Source: Apium graveolens (taxonomy: Eukaryota > Streptophyta > Magnoliopsida > Apiales > Apiaceae). From it: a DNA stretch of 64,000 nucleotides. Where the stretch lies: NCBI RefSeq assembly GCF_009905375.1, contig NC_133647.1, positions 136,581,263 to 136,645,262 of the forward strand. The letters run 5' to 3'. Positions 24,044 to 34,762 of the stretch are shown one piece after another. Numbering within the stretch: position 1 is the first letter of the stretch; each line of letters begins with the position of its first letter. The position numbers and the translations under genes are program-made. The notes under the pieces are model-generated. The model was not told where the DNA came from, did not search any database, and saw only the letters and a list, made by a program, of their open reading frames with translations.

Positions 24044-24503
24044 TCCCATATGTTTACTGAAACAAGAAGTACCAAAGATTGTTAAATTGGTTCACATACA
24101 GCTGCGAGGAATATCTGTCAATACAAAGGTGGAAACCTTCTAAAATCTTAGTTCTCTAATTTTCAATAATTATCAGGGTTTCAACATGCCTTAAATTTCT
24201 GCAGGTTGCCGCACTTTCAGTTTTGAAAGAACTTGCGGTTGTCTTGCCGGACTGCGTGGCAGACAATTTTAAAATTCTCCTTCCAGAGATACAAAATGCC
24301 TTGTGTGTAAGTATTATTCCACGTTTTACTAATCTACCTTCAGCTTGCAAATTTTTATATTATCCAACTTCTTAGCTTGTTATTTTTTCTGTTATCTTTA
24401 CCACGACAAGTCCTCTACCTCAGCTTTGAAGCTTGAGGCTCTTGTATTGACAAGATTAGTGTTAGCTTCAAATTCTCCTACCATGTTTTACACTTACATT
24501 GAG
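24044..24503 (+). pseudogene. CAND1-like exons 10-12
   Basis: Exon 10 (24044-24128) reads 'LLKQEVPKIVKLVHIQLRG'. Exon 11 (24205-24306) reads 'ALSVLKELAVVLPDCVADN'. Exon 12 reads 'KLEALVLTRLVLASNSPT' to 24503. Homology for exon 12 starts at Asp-Lys (24405), but that point lacks an AG; the first AG is six bases inside, at 24409-24410, and would remove two residues while keeping frame. Exon 9 joins exon 10 in frame although Copia-4 lies between them. Confidence 0.83.
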
Positions 24504-25331
24504 GTAAATTTAAACGTTTCCTAATTGTGTTTATGATTGCTTAAGAATTAAGATTGAATTTAAGTTCAAATTGCGGACTATCTTATTTTATATTAAGTAA
24601 CTTTTACAGGAAAGCCCTTACACAACATCTTATATTAAGTGTTAGAATATTAATATAAGTTACTAAAAGTAACCCCCTTCTCCCGAAAAGCTTTCAAACT
24701 ATTTGCGATAATTTTCTCACGAGTCATGTTATAAGTCATAAATAACCTATAGTTGGATTAAAATCAATTATTTAGTAACACCCAATTCCTGTAATTTCCT
24801 GCCATTAGTTTTGATACAAGGAAAGGTTAGGACTAGAAATTTCTGAAACTTGGCATCTTTATCAATTATCTGGGGGAACATGTCTGTTTGAGAAGGGTGG
24901 GCTGTGGTTACATAAAAGTCATTTATGCTGCATTTTTTTCCATTTCTATCATTTAGTGCAAGAATTACATTTATAGAATGAAGGTTAGGTCATAAATTCC
25001 TGCAATATTATGCATGTAATCAGGGTCGGCCCTAAAGATTTGGACCCCCAGGTCAACTTATAAAATGATGCACTTTTTTAAGTAAATTAATATTTTTATT
25101 GTAATTATAAAGCTGGTTGTCCACACTAAATAAAATGATGTGATAATGTCACAGTCACATAGAACATGCATGCATAATCTTCTTCTAAAGCTAAGCTAAT
25201 CTAATGTCAAGATCATATCTCTTCATCAATTATACATAAAAGAAACAGTTACTGCAGTGACGTGTTTGCCCTAGCTGTTGTGCTTGGTCAGATATTTTCC
25301 CTTCCTCCTTTCATCTTCTTTTCTGTTACAG

Positions 25332-26294
25332 GATATTTCTCGTCCTATTTTATTAGCTGTCCGTGACAGTTATTACAAAGTTACCGCTGAAGCATTAAGA
25401 GTATGTGATGAGATTGTTCGTGTTGTCCGCTGACTATTCTTGCAAATCGGATGGGAAATGAGATAACTCGACTTGCAGCTGTAAAGGTGCATAATTTAAA
25501 TTTTAGTCGTAACATGCATAACTAAATATATATGTTTATATCTCATGTTGTTTCTCTTCAATTTAATTTTTAAATATCTGGTTTATTTTCCAGGCCTTCT
25601 CACTGATTGCTGCTTCTCCAATGCACCTAGACCTATCCTGTGTCCTAGAGCATGTTATGGCAGATCTGACTGCATTTTTAAGAAAGGTACAAGAAGCTAG
25701 AAGCTAGCAATGTCTAATAAACTTATACTGTTATTATTACTATCTACTACCCCTCTCTCTGGCCCATTGTCAGGCATTTGACTTTTTTCACTTATCTTTA
25801 GCACTTTTGAAAATATAGTTAGATTTCACATTTTTCATCTTTTTTTCTGAATTAAAATTTAAAAACATATTAATTTAGCAAAAGAAAAAAAAAATATACA
25901 TTCAAAACATATTGATATGTGTGAAAATGTCAAATTCCCTATATTTTGGATCAATGGGATAGTACAAATTTCTCTTTTCTTTATTTATGTTTTTTCAATG
26001 AAGTTGTTGATGTGGTTTGTATCTTGTTCAATATAGGATGATCAAGCATTGAGAGATGCAACCATTAAAACACTTGATACACTAGTTAAGGGTTACGGTG
26101 CTACTCCTCAAGTACTGAAGATGACACCAGGAAGGCCTCAGAAAAAGAGATCAAATAAAAATGATATGGTGGAAGAAAATGTGGCAGTCAAAGAGCAGAG
26201 GTGTGTTAGGAATTCTTCCAACTCGGCAAATGGTCCAGGAGAGCTGCGACGTTCAGCCAGGGTTAGAACTCCAAATCCCAAGTACCAGTCCTAG
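25332..26294 (+). pseudogene. CAND1-like exons 13-15 with a novel C-terminal tail
   Basis: Exon 13 (25332-25486) starts 'AVRDSYYKVTAEALRVCDE' and jumps at about 25427 to a later CAND1 segment ('RMGNEITRLAAVK'), losing about 65-70 residues and the frame, with TGA at 25431. Exon 14 (25594-25686) reads 'HLDLSCVLEHVMADLTAFL'. Exon 15 (26037-26294) begins with CAND1-like 'DATIKTLDTLVKGYG', then a basic tail with AT-hook-like 'GRPQKKR' and 'ELRRSARVRTPNPKYQ', and stops at 26294. CAND1 would continue another 500 residues or so. Confidence 0.8.
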
Positions 26295-26429
26295 AGCAAT
26301 GTATATTTAGTTTATATATGAAATAATTATTACCAGCCTGTAACCCCTCCTATGCACCAGCTACCTAATCAAGGGTTAAATGGTTTATTTTTTATATATT
26401 TAATTTTTTTTATTTCAATTTATTTATCT

Positions 26430-28425
26430 TTCAACTATAATGGCCTTTTGTGTTCTTTGTGATTGAAACTTAATTTGTTTTATTCTATCTTAAGAGATTA
26501 AAAAATTTAATAACAAAAATTTTTATTTTCTTAAAAGCTTTAGTTTTTTCGTGGTAAAAACTTCATTTAATAATTTTTATATTTGTTATAATCTTATAGA
26601 AGGCATATATATTCTTAAGATGAGTTTACTCAATTTGAATTTCTTTTTCATTTTCCCTTTAATTGGTATAGTTGTACAATTTATATATCCCTAAGTGTAC
26701 TCCTTTTTTTCTTTATGAACAACAACTATGTAGACATATCTCCTACAAAGTAAATATAAGAAATATGGTGAAGAGGTTGATAATAGTAACTTAATTCAAT
26801 TATTATATATTAATTAACAACATGCGAAATATATGGAGGGTTTCTGCTAAGATTTGCATTAGTAGAGTTTTATCTATGATGGGAGTGTGCAAGTGTTGGT
26901 AGTTATGTAGGATATGTAATAATTGAATTATTATATATTAATTAATAACCTGCGAAATATGTGGAGGGTTTGTGCTAAGACTTGCATTAGTAGAGTTTTG
27001 GCTATAATGGGAGTGATGGGAGTGTGCAACTGTTGGTAGTTATGTACGATATGTAATTTTACCTTTAATTATACGGAATTAACGTGTTTCTAAATTAATT
27101 ATATGTATATTTTTATTTTTATGGAAAGTGTTAATAATCTTTTTTGGAACGTGTTAACCAACGAACCAAATTATCCTATGTTTTAATCAGATTTTTCTTT
27201 GCAATATTTAACTCGCTCAATATGTAGCCTAGGCACATACCCGCACATGTACATTATGCTATTGTCATGTATTTTGCCTTGCATGTTGAGAGGACAACTG
27301 TCTGCTGCTTTTTTGATGACCAAGAAAATACCGCGGATCTGAAATGAAAAGCATACCTCGAAGTGTTTTTCCCGTCATCCAAGTTACCACCATAATCACT
27401 GTCTGAGTAGCTAACTAATTCTGAATCTTGAGAATGAGTCTAAAATAGACTATTATCAAGCGTACCTTTAATATATCTCAAAATTATTTTAGCTCCCATG
27501 AAATGATCTTGCTTCGGGTTTTTCATGAATTTCTAACAATATTTTCCCAATATAGCAATATTAAAGCCATATGAGCTTCCAAACCCCAACCCTCCCATAC
27601 TTTAACTCCAGCTCATAGCATCCCAACTAGGCGAGTTCATTCATCTCCTTCTATTCGACCTTGAATTTCAAGTATAATGGCCTTTTATGTTATTTGTGAT
27701 TGAAAATTAATTTGTTTTATTCTATCTTAAGAGATTAAAAAAGTTAATAACAAAAATTTTTATTTTCTTAAAAGCTTTAGTTTTTTCCTGCTAAAAACTC
27801 CATTTAAAAATTTGTATAGTTGTTATAGTCTTATAGAAGGCATATCTATTCTCAACATATGAGTTTACTAAATTTGAATTTCTTTTTCATTTTTCCTTTA
27901 ATTGGTATAGTTGTACAATTATTTTATATATCCCCACTTAGGAAGGTACTATTTTTTTTCTTTATGAACAACAGCTATGTAGACATTTCTCCGACAAAGT
28001 AAATATAAGAAATATAGTGAAAATGTTGATAATAGTAACTTAATTCAATTTTTATATATTAATTAATAACATGCGAAATATATGGAGGGTTTCTGCTAAG
28101 ATTTGCATTAGTAGAGTTTTGCCTATGATGGGAGTGTGCAAGTGTTGGTAGTTATGTAGGGTATGTAATTACTGAATTATTATATATTAATTAATAACTT
28201 GCGAAATATATGGAGGGTTTGTGTTAAGACTTGCATTAGTAGAGTTTTGGCTATGATGGGTGTGTGCAAGTATTGGTAGTTATGTAGGATATGTAATTTT
28301 ATCTTTAATTATACGGAATTAACGTGTTTCTAAATTAATTATATGTATATTTTTATTTTTTTAAAAAGTGTTAAGAATCTTTTTTGGAAGGTGTTAACCA
28401 ACCAACCAAAGTATCCTATGTCTTA
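26430..28425. repeat. Duplicated 3' flank of the CAND1-like gene (R1 and R2)
   Basis: R1 (about 26430-27183) and R2 (about 27667-28425) align through their length: 'tataatggcctttt', 'gtttcta aattaattatatg' and 'gtgttaaccaac' occur in the same order. Each copy contains an inner tandem repeat of about 125 bp holding 'gcgaaatatatggagggttt' and 'gcattagtagagtttt' (26820-27050; 28070-28290). They are separated by a copy of a copia RNase H fragment. There is no gene. Confidence 0.85.
27180..27665 (-). pseudogene. Copia RNase H/RT fragment, duplicate of 29548-30027
   Basis: The sequence matches 29548-30027 with modest divergence: 'tttctttgcaatatttaact', 'gttgagaggacaactgtctg', and 'ccaccataatcactgtctga' are shared. 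On the minus strand it encodes degraded RNase H and the end of the copia RT. No LTR or target duplication accompanies it, so it arrived by duplication or template switching, not by retrotransposition. Confidence 0.75.
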
Positions 28426-28582
28426 CTCATAAAAGTATAGTATAGATTAGTAGTGGATAGTTTATATTTAAAAGCATGAACTAACAACCTAAATTGTTAT
28501 TCCTAGTGATATTTTTTTTCTTCATTAACTTATCACTTTTTATGTGAAGTTGTTGATGGGGTTTTTATCTTCTCGATTATAG

Positions 28583-28648
28583 AATAATCAAGCACTAATA
28601 AGAGAGGGAACAATTAAAACACTTAATACACTAGTTTAGGGGTTATGG
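28583..28648 (+). pseudogene. Stub of CAND1-like exon 15, second copy
   Basis: After a conserved intron end ('gaagttgttgatg', 'attatag') the stub reads like exon 15 of the main gene ('ACAATTAAAACACTTAAT' against 'ACCATTAAAACACTTGAT'), with TAG inside 'ctagtttagggg'. It is cut at 28648 by the LTR of a copia element. Confidence 0.75.
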
Positions 28649-30060
28649 TGTTAAAAATGGTTGGGCTTGTTCGAAGCGTAATGGACTAAAACACTTTGTT
28701 TATATTTATATAATAAAAAAAATACAGGACTCCTAAATATTTTTAAAACTCAACTTTTCTTTGGTACACACAAGTCTACGGCCTTTTCTTTTTTGCTCAA
28801 GGAGTTTCAGCTCTCAACAATTCTCACTGCTATTTCTCATTTGATATATTACTCAATACATATTATTACATAGAGGGTGTTTTATTTATAGGCTTAAAAA
28901 CTTAGAGTTTACATCATGCCTTACATCTCAACATAACTAATACTACACCTATAATATAGACTATCTGATCAACAAGAATTGTATCTTCTAGTATGACCAG
29001 ATTATCATGCAGGCTCCGTACCAATATTTTTATGTGATAATTAATTAACAACCATGTTCCGACTTTGTATTTCCACTTCTAATTTTTCTAGACAGCCACC
29101 TTCTTTGACTTTAACCGTTGTTCTGAAATTGTACAGCTGCACTGATTCTTTCTCATTAATTTTCTCCAAGTGGTTCATGCATGCACCTTCAACCCCATAG
29201 CTGTATTACTATTAATGTGATTCTTATTTTTTTCCATTGATGTTAATCCAAGCGATTAATTATATTAATAATGAATCTAGACGAATTTCAAATTCTAACA
29301 TTCGTCCCCCTCAAACTCGACTTCACATTCCGAGCTTTTTTTTATTTTTTAAAACATCTCCGGATTCAATGAATTTGTAAATATATCCACTAAATTATCT
29401 TCCATCCTGCAATGTACCAACTCCATAATTTTATCGTTCACTTGCTCTCGAATAAAATGATATTTAATATTGATGTGCTTACTTCGACTTTTGGACACCA
29501 GATTTTTCGCAAGTGAAAGGGCAGATTTGTTGTCCATGTAAATTTTAATCGGATCTTTCTTTGCAATATTTAACTCACTCAATATGTAGCCTCGGCACAT
29601 ACCCTGACATGCACATTCTGCTATTGTCATGTATTTTGCTTTACATGTTGAGAGGACAACTTTCTGCTGCTTTCTTGATGACCAAGAAAATATTACGGAT
29701 CCGATATGAAAAGCATACCCTGAAGTGCTTTTCCCGTCATCCAAGTCACCACCATAATCACTGTCTGAGTAGCCAACTAATTCGGAATCTTGAGAATGAG
29801 TCTAAAATAGACCATTATCAAGCATACCTTTAATACATCTCAAATTTATTTTAGCTTCCATGAAGTGATCTTACTTCGGTTTCTTCATGAATTTCTAACA
29901 ATATTTTCTCAATATAGCAATATTAAAGTGATATAAGCTTCCAAACCTCAACCCTCCCTTACTTTCACTCCAGCTCATAGCATCCCAACTAGGCGAGTTT
30001 ATTCTTCTCCCTCTATTCGACCTTGAATTTCACCAATACTTGTTAAATACTACCTCCATA
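28649..30060 (-). mobile_element. Truncated Ty1-copia element (Copia-5): 3' LTR and RNase H
   Basis: The LTR (28649-29300) runs 'tgttaaaaatggttggg' to 'aattctaaca' on the + strand, followed by the purine tract complement 'gtccccctc'. Then, on the minus strand, RNase H (29744-29349: 'DDGKSTSGYAFHIGSVIFSW', 'DNKSALSLAKNLVSKSRSKH') and degraded RT reach about 30060. The 5' half and 5' LTR are missing. Its insertion cut the exon 15 stub; the left target duplication would be TATGG (28644-28648). Confidence 0.8.
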
Positions 30061-30299
30061 TCTTGACATAACATTTTAGGCAAGAGGAAACAAGACATGC
30101 AATAAAATGGATTGAGCTAAATTTTTAATCGAAACTGATTTACCTGCTCAAGACATAGGTTTCGATCGCCAGCTTTAAATTCGTTTACAAATCCTTTCCT
30201 TCAGAAAACAAAAAAAAACTCTTTTTTGATCCTCCGATTAATTATGGTAGTCCAAGATAATTATTGTCATCTATATCATTTAACACCCCAAAAGTTTCA

Positions 30300-30660
30300 G
30301 ACTATTGTTGATGCTTAACCTTGCATACATTCACACGTTAAACACTTCAAATTCTTGAAAATTAATATTGTCTCGATCATTCTTTGTACTTTTTTGTAGA
30401 GTCTTTACTGCTATACTCGTTCTGCATTTCTTTTACAGAAAAGAAAATTGTCATATGCAAATAGTAGATGACTCACAGCTGGTGTAGTTGGGCTAATGGA
30501 GCATCCAGTCATACACTCGTTACTCGAAGTTTGGTCAATCGCATTTGAAAGGCCTTCTGCACAGAGAAGAAATAAGTACGGGGATGCCCTTGACGTAAGC
30601 CTCATTTTGATTTGATTGGTCCAATAGATGACATGTGAAAGAAAAGTCATAGGATACTGT
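30300..30660 (-). pseudogene. LINE (non-LTR) reverse transcriptase fragment
   Basis: 30650-30411 on the minus strand encodes 'SPYLFLLCAEGLSNAI' and 'AVSHLLFAYDNFLFCK'. These are the diagnostic plant LINE RT blocks; the catalytic FADD motif reads FAYD here. No other LINE domain, tail or target duplication is visible. 30061-30300 holds nothing I can name. Confidence 0.75.
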
Positions 30661-30739
30661 AGTCACATATAGCATCACCCAATTCACCCACTTCTAACAA
30701 AAACCAATTTGAATAAAAGGATACGGTAGATTTTATAGA

Positions 30740-32032
30740 ATTAGGTAGATGAGTTGTTGTAGAAGAGGTTTATTCGTGAGAGTATGACTCCGTGTGTGGT
30801 AGTTGCATTACTAAAGCTGAAGAACGACGGTAGTTGAAAAATATGTGTTGAAAGTAGAGTCATATATAAGGGAATCGTGAGATATAGTTGCGCTATCCAC
30901 GTCTGTATAACATGTCAAACATTATACATTATTTGCAAAGATAAATTTATGAAGTGTATATCATCAGATTCGAGTGAAACAATGAGTGGAAAATAAATAC
31001 CTTCAGTATGAAAAATTAACTTTATGAGTGCATCTTATTTTGCTTTAAAATTATGGAATGCTCCAAGAACTTTCATCCAAATAAGAAATCATACATTAAA
31101 TCCTTTCATTACGAAATTCATCTTTAAAAGGTCATACTTTATTTAGAAAGTTTCTTTTATTCTAAACCACAAGTCTAATGTGCTAAATAAGGTGGCTAGT
31201 GTGTTGAGTCATAGATCTCATTCAATTGTTATTATGCAACACGAAGTAGCGAGTTTTTAATTTTATAAAAGAATAGTATGTCGTTGATGATGAATTTGCT
31301 CAACGTGTGGTAAAGTGAGTCGGTGGAGAATAACAAGTCACTGACGTTATCCAGAGTTAATCAATTATGCATTCCTAAAAATTCATCGCGCAAAAAATTA
31401 AATTGGAATTTTCATTATGATGGACTAAGTCATCATCGTAGGTGTGATAAGACGATAAATGCTAAGTAAGTTAGAGATGTTCTTGGCCTCAACTCAAATA
31501 TGATGTAGAAAGTTCTACAACAACTCCTCTACCTAATTCTGTAAAATCTCAGTTTCTTTTGTGATCATCCTAAAAAAATTAGGTAATATTTTGTACGTAA
31601 AAATTTAGAAACACAAGTATGTAAGTATAAGATGAAGTAAAAAAACCTGAGATTTAGAATGTTAAATACAAAAAGTACGAGGATATGAAGATTGTTCAAA
31701 GAACGGACCATGTGATGATTTTTTAAATGAATGAGAGGTTTTTTATAGAGATATTCAACAAATTGAAGCCAACTAAATATAATAAAATAAATTAATTATA
31801 ATGTTTATTTGGTTAATCTTTTTAGAGATACGAGTATTTTAAAAACTTTCAAGGTAGAAGACCTACTACATGAGTTTCATGATGACGTTCCTTTATATCC
31901 GAATTTTAAATTGAGGTTCTAATTTGTCAAAGGTAAGAGGAACTGATCGAAAATAAGAGGTATGAGATTTTGAAGAAAAATTTGACAGAAGAAGGCATGA
32001 AAGGAAGCAAGGAATTAACAATATTATTATGC
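30740..32032 (+). mobile_element. Chromovirus-type gypsy remnant, copy B
   Basis: Degraded RT starts near 30770 ('VRESMTPCVVVALLKLKNDG'-like). It continues with pieces like 'NAPRTFIQIRNHTLNPFI' (31050) and an RNase H end. From about 31350 it parallels copy A (7980-8714): the zinc-binding region ('NQLCIPKN'), then the integrase tail ('YNVYLVNL', 'KTFKVEDL'). Stops are dense. Copy B extends further upstream than copy A, which is cut by the Tat remnant. Confidence 0.7.
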
Positions 32033-32729
32033 TTACGGGCTCCCTGATCATGCCAAAATAGTGTATTGAGATTTTGGTGCATGAATATGCTCAAAAGTGC
32101 ATGATCATGTTATTTATACTTAATATTTTATTTTTCATCAAAATTTATTTTTATTATAGTTGAGTATTTTATCCTTAGGTAAACAATATTATGATGGTAC
32201 AATAATATTAATAAAAAAATAGTTCCTAAGAGTTTTTCGAATTCGTGCTTGCGTATTAGTATTTGTTCTTGTTGATTCAAGTCTTCGATTATACCTAATC
32301 ACCATATTTAAGTATTTCCTAGTATTATTCTTTTATCAGTATTTTTGAATGATTCTATAATTGTATGTACATATTTTCAAATTATAGAACCCCAATTACA
32401 TCAATTATTTTATATTTTATTTGTTACATATGATTAAAATAACCAAAATAAAAAACAATTTGTAATTTTTTTAATTTAATTTGCTTAGAAGACCGGTTCC
32501 CTTAATCCCTTTCATGATATGTCAAACTGTGTAAAATCTAAAAGCAAAGCGCTTGGGAAATACGATTGTTCTGCTTTACCCTTACTAATTTTGATTTTTC
32601 TGTGAGTTTTTTAGTGTCTCTCCACTGGTGAAGCGAATATCAGCATATGTGGATGTAGCTCTTATGGCAGTTTAACTATATGACAGAGTGATTAACAAAA
32701 GGGAGCAACATCGTGATATTGCATGTTTA

Positions 32730-33043
32730 TGTTGGGCCTTATTAATCTAAACGTGGTTTAGTTTTATTATGTCTGAATTATGTAGTTAATAAACCAATAT
32801 TTATATGTAAGCATAATAAACCAATATTATGTCTGGATTTGAAATAGTCCAACTAGTTGTTAGTCATTAGCATTATAGTGGAAAAAAACTAGGATCTGAG
32901 TGCCTAGTTTGTAGGAGCGTGTGTTGAGTTTTCTGCTATTTTAGTACTTTGTATTCCTATTTCGCAAAGACAACAATTTCATAGACTTTCCATACTTGCT
33001 GTCATTGTTATACGATTCCTTTACTTTCAGTTTATATCTAATA
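32730..33043. mobile_element. LTR-like insertion in exon 2B, TSD GTTTA
   Basis: A 314-bp insertion beginning 'tgttgggccttattaat' is flanked by perfect GTTTA repeats (32725-32729, 33044-33048). It ends 'tctaata', so the terminal CA would be mutated. Copy A has the empty site (gcatgtttagcgctc). It contains no coding sequence and is best read as a small solo LTR. Confidence 0.7.
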
Positions 33044-33088
33044 GTTTAGCACTCAAGACTATTTTTTGTGAATTACGTGAATTACCAA

Positions 33089-33385
33089 TGATGGATACAG
33101 ATAAAGTAATATTAACTCACAACAATGACTAAACTTGCTTTAATAGATAGAATTGAAGAGATAATGAAACAAACTACATGCAGTTGTTTTTAAACGTGAA
33201 AAGCTATCCTATAAACCAGGAACTAAATACATGGCTTATCTCCACTACTTCCCTAAATAAACTCAACCTGTAAGACTTATTCTAGCTGCATATAACCGCG
33301 TATATACACAGCTGATTTAGTCCAACATTACATGCATAAATAATAAAATAGATAATGATATTTAGATTAAATATTTATTCCAACA
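33089..33385. mobile_element. Solo-LTR-like insertion in exon 2B, TSD ACCAA/ACCAG
   Basis: A 297-bp insertion begins 'tgatggatacag', ends 'ttattccaaca', and is flanked by ACCAA (33084-33088) and ACCAG (33386-33390). Copy A shows the uninterrupted site 'ttaccagcactaaat'. TG...CA ends and 5-bp duplication fit a short solo LTR of unknown family. Confidence 0.7.
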
Positions 33386-34437
33386 ACCAGCACTAAATTT
33401 TTTTAAACCTCTCAAAGAACAGCTGGTAGTGGGAATAACTGCTCCGGTGATGGAGAGTAGCAATATACTGACCTTAATTAAAACTTAAATATTGTACGAT
33501 CATGTGAACTTTATATGAAATCCAAGACTTTGAGTTTTAAGTCACGCATCTTGCAGTTTGTTATACTGATTACTGATGAGTTATCTAAACTTATGTCTTA
33601 AATACGAAACTCTTTTGTCTACATGAGTAAATTCACACTGCAACAAAATAGTGATAATGTCAAAGGTTTTGTCTAGATATGGAATTCACACTGCAACAAA
33701 ATAGTGATAATGTGACAACAACTTTATCTTATTTATATACAGGAACTGCTTTCTAGTTCATTCCTTTACTCTCTAGAAATTAAGACCTATTAATTTCCAG
33801 GATGTGAATTCCGATATGAAGTGTGAATATTATGATATGAACACAGATATGAAGTGCGCCTGTATTGATATTTTATGTGCGGCTTTGGTTAGCTGTCCTT
33901 CTTGGGCAATTAAGTTGCAATCATACCGGTGTCAGGAATAAGGTTGTTTCATGCATTGGTGAGATGGACATAAGCTTATCTAGTTGTTCATGATTGTGAT
34001 GTAGTAGATTATTATGTACATGTGTGATATATTTTATAAAAACTAACTACTCCATTCTACCCAGCCTCTTTGGCTACATACTTGCCGGACAATATGTTGG
34101 AAAAAGCTACGCGGGAAGTTGTTAGTCTTCTGGGAAATACAGTAAAACCTGAAATTGCTTATACTAACATCCAGATGTTTGGGGCATTAAGGTAAGCTTG
34201 TTATGAACTTTTGTGTTTATTTTATATCAAGTACTCCTTACATGCAAGAAACTATATCTATTCAAATCTTTTCTACATTTATGAGTTAAATTTTATTAGA
34301 AACCTGCAATTTTGAATGTTGTAATTAGGTAAAAGTGTGTTTTCCTAAATTACCAAATTTATAATTAGGAAATTGATTAATAATATTACTTAGTAAATCT
34401 AGCTATCTACATAGATGTTAATTGGCATTAGTATATA

Positions 34438-34598
34438 CTTCTCCTTCCCACTCATTTTGCCTAATCAGATTTTAACATTTTATTCAACCACATGGAACAA
34501 ATAAATTAACATAATCAACGCTTAAATTACCTTTCACTGACAACAGTTTTGACACCGACAATGTAGGAAATGTTGCCAAAATGAATGGGATGGAGGAG
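34438..34598. mobile_element. Stowaway-like MITE, copy B
   Basis: This is the counterpart of the intron 4 MITE at 17084-17251, with the same ends and TA flanks, so it was carried along by the duplication. Confidence 0.78.
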
Positions 34599-34762
34599 TA
34601 ACATATTAATAAATTTGTTGGAGCATTGATATAAAATTCACATTTGTATAGTTTCATACAATCACCCTGCTTTTCATAGTTTCTTTAGAACTTGTTATGG
34701 GTTTTTAGTTTTACATTCAACACTTCTATTGAAATTTTTTAAATTTTTGCAAATTTTTTAAT

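Larger units (their letters stand above)
4175..26294 (+). pseudogene. CAND1-like gene (cullin-associated, NEDD8-dissociated), decayed paralogue
   Basis: CAND1 is a HEAT-repeat protein that wraps the cullin-RBX1 core and exchanges SCF substrate receptors. Fifteen exons are visible: 4175-4344, 16003-16219, 16389-16584, 16715-16841, 17447-17558, 17642-17804, 17890-18013, 18360-18410, 18490-18569, 24044-24128, 24205-24306, 24405 or 24411-24503, 25332-25486, 25594-25686 and 26037-26294. Their order matches Arabidopsis CAND1, recalled from memory, up to roughly residue 680 of about 1,220. Damage: exon 6 does not join exon 7 in frame at canonical sites, and exon 13 carries a deletion with TGA at 25431. 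The final exon replaces the C-terminal half with a basic tail. Introns 1 and 9 are swollen by retrotransposons. A transcribed but truncated product is still possible. Confidence 0.8.
32033..34762 (+). pseudogene. Second copy of CAND1-like intron 1 and exons 2-4
   Basis: Exon 2B starts at 32615 with a TAA at 32673 and is split by two LTR-like insertions. Its donor is GA where copy A has GT (33453). Exon 3B (from 33801) keeps the 33-bp internal repeat but has lost 38 bp between two 'tagatgt' repeats. Exon 4B (34065-34191) is nearly intact. The match to copy A stops near 34762, in intron 4, where a Sirevirus fragment begins. This copy cannot encode protein. Confidence 0.85.

Noticed and set aside
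25740..25970. Possible second MITE in intron 14 ('ctctctggcccattgtc' to 'atcaatgggatagta')
   Set aside because: The ends match only weakly as inverted repeats and no clear target duplication is seen.
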